Positions 3,825-5,006 of a DNA stretch of 5,006 nt are shown here, one piece after another. Position 1 is the first letter of the stretch, and every line of letters starts with the position of its first letter. Source of the DNA: Clostridiaceae bacterium (GTDB lineage Bacteria > Bacillota > Clostridia > Oscillospirales > Acutalibacteraceae); NCBI GenBank assembly GCA_904501895.1, contig CAJGCX010000121.1:1-5006 (forward strand), given 5' to 3'. The notes beneath the pieces were generated by a model. The model was not told where the DNA came from. It saw nothing but the letters and a program-made list of their open reading frames with translations, and searched no databases. The position numbers and the translations under genes are program-made.

Positions 3825-5006
3825 ATGAGTCTTATTGATAAAGTAAAAGATTTTGGTACTGAAATCAAAACTCATTGGAACACTCCGGCAGAGGGTAAAT
3901 ATGTTCCTTACAAGGAATATAAGGACGTAGTTATCGGTGTCGGCGCAAACTACACAGGTGCAAAAACACTTGAGTATATCGGCTTCTGGTCAAGCTGTTT
4001 CCTCATTATGCACCACTACAAGTTGCCTTATCTCACATTCTCAGTTATTGGTCTTCTTAATATGCCTCTCGGTTATATTACAGCCCTTATCTGGTGGTAT
4101 GTATGTGATAACTTGGGCTTCTTACCAAAGAAGCAAGAAAGAAAAGTATATCTTGTTTATGGTCTTATGATGGCATTTGGTATATCCACATTGTTATTTG
4201 ACTATTCAAGATTATTTGACCAGTCAAGTTGGTTTATTACAACACTTAACAGCTTTGAGGGTATGAACGCCACGGCGTGCTTTAAGACCTTCGGTACACA
4301 CTTCCTGTATTCAGGTTGGGTAGGTGCTCGTAATATCTTCTGGCGTAAAAAGCTTATTCCTAAATACGGCAGATATAAGTACGGTCTTTACTGTGACGTT
4401 ATTCCAAAGTGCGTAATGGTTATCCTTATCGGTTGGCTTCCTGTTTACAACATTGCTGACGTTGCTACTCGTGTTTGGGTTGCTAACCTTCTTTTCGCTA
4501 CATATAACGTATTCGGTTTCGGTAACGTTCTTGAAGAATGTTCAAAGAGAATCAGCCCTAACCTTCAGGAGAGAATCCTTGTTCGAAGCTATCCTGTAAA
4601 ACTTTCACACATTTTCAACTCAATTCTTGCAATTATCCTTCCTGCAATTGTTGGCGAGCTTCGTCACGAGTGGGCTGATATTAATTTCTACAGATGGGTT
4701 ATTCCTGTAACATTCTGTATTTCAGCAGCTTTCACAATGGGTCTTGCAGGTAGAATTAAGGAAAGAATTCCACAGCCACCAATCGAAGAAAAGGTTCAGA
4801 TTAAGTTCTGGGACGGTATGTTTGGTGTTCTTAAGAATAAGTACTTGTTAATTAACACAATCGTTGGTCTTATTGACTCTCTTGGTAACGGTATGTTGCC
4901 ATTTGCAACTATCCTTTACTTCTATACATTCCGTTTGAGCGGTCTCCCATACTCATTGTTGGTAGCACTGATTTCATTCGCAGGTACTCCACCTGATTTG
5001 TTATCA
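3825..5006 (+). CDS. GPH/MelB-like sugar:cation symporter (MFS superfamily), 3' end outside window
   Basis: The frame is open from the ATG at 3825 to the window edge, giving 394 residues without a stop. Full-length members have about 450-500, so the C-terminus is missing. After a hydrophilic N-terminus of about 35 residues come multiple hydrophobic segments, beginning with VIGVGANYTGAKTLEY (36-51). The best family evidence is SPNLQERILVRSYPVKLS (244-261) before a helix, which resembles the conserved cytoplasmic loop of the glycoside-pentoside-hexuronide family, and the central loop plus restart GRIKERIPQPPIEEK...FWDGMFGVLKNKYLL (309-342). These proteins import sugars with Na+ or H+. The overall sequence is divergent from classical MelB, and the long N-terminus and many aromatic residues are unusual, so the substrate and even the subfamily are uncertain. 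It has its own promoter and is separated from the mntP operon by a terminator. Confidence 0.7.
   Translation, partial: MSLIDKVKDFGTEIKTHWNTPAEGKYVPYKEYKDVVIGVGANYTGAKTLEYIGFWSSCFLIMHHYKLPYLTFSVIGLLNMPLGYITALIWWYVCDNLGFLPKKQERKVYLVYGLMMAFGISTLLFDYSRLFDQSSWFITTLNSFEGMNATACFKTFGTHFLYSGWVGARNIFWRKKLIPKYGRYKYGLYCDVIPKCVMVILIGWLPVYNIADVATRVWVANLLFATYNVFGFGNVLEECSKRISPNLQERILVRSYPVKLSHIFNSILAIILPAIVGELRHEWADINFYRWVIPVTFCISAAFTMGLAGRIKERIPQPPIEEKVQIKFWDGMFGVLKNKYLLINTIVGLIDSLGNGMLPFATILYFYTFRLSGLPYSLLVALISFAGTPPDLLS

Noticed and set aside
3686..3868. Minus-strand ORF between the HAD gene and the transporter
   Set aside because: It runs through the operon terminator and the transporter promoter and encodes a low-complexity Ile/Ser-rich peptide.
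3937..4170. 77-codon + strand ORF within the transporter gene
   Set aside because: It is a frame shadow; the transporter frame is open throughout from 3825 to the window end.

Overview
The window looks like AT-rich chromosomal DNA from an anaerobic Firmicute of the class Clostridia. The evidence is a gene encoding a clear Spo0A-type sporulation regulator, strong purine-rich Shine-Dalgarno sequences, sigma-A promoters with extended -10 elements, U-tailed hairpin terminators and a manganese riboswitch in front of mntP. A Ruminococcaceae/Oscillospiraceae-like gut species is my best guess, but that is inference. All recognised genes are on the + strand.

Layout. (1) Bases 1-1020 are the 3' part of a MacB/FtsX-type ABC transporter permease. 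Its extracellular domain is unusually rich in methionine. A strong terminator follows. (2) Bases 1086-1482 form a roughly 400-base non-coding region leading to spo0A. It contains several dyads, a tandem TTTTCAACA repeat, two Spo0A-box-like sequences, and a sigma-A promoter lying inside a 34-base nested palindrome. (3) Bases 1483-2244 encode a Spo0A-like response regulator with an intact DNA-binding domain and a partly degenerate phospho-receiver. (4) A near-perfect sigma-A promoter overlaps the spo0A stop codon. It drives a yybP-ykoY (Mn2+) riboswitch with a terminator platform, then mntP (Mn2+ efflux) and, one base later, a YjjG-like HAD phosphatase. A terminator closes this two-gene operon. 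(5) A separate promoter drives a GPH/MelB-like sugar:cation symporter that runs off the end of the window.

How the parts work together. The riboswitch, MntP and HAD phosphatase form a manganese-responsive unit: Mn2+ should stabilise aptamer helix P1, break the terminator and switch on efflux. No terminator is visible between spo0A and this unit, so the riboswitch terminator is probably also where spo0A transcripts end. That would link Mn2+ level to the 3' end of spo0A mRNA and to read-through into mntP. The spo0A upstream region suggests autoregulation plus a second, unknown dimeric regulator. I see no wholly new system. The best leads are the palindrome-embedded spo0A promoter, the altered Spo0A receiver, the spo0A/riboswitch junction and the Met-rich permease domain.
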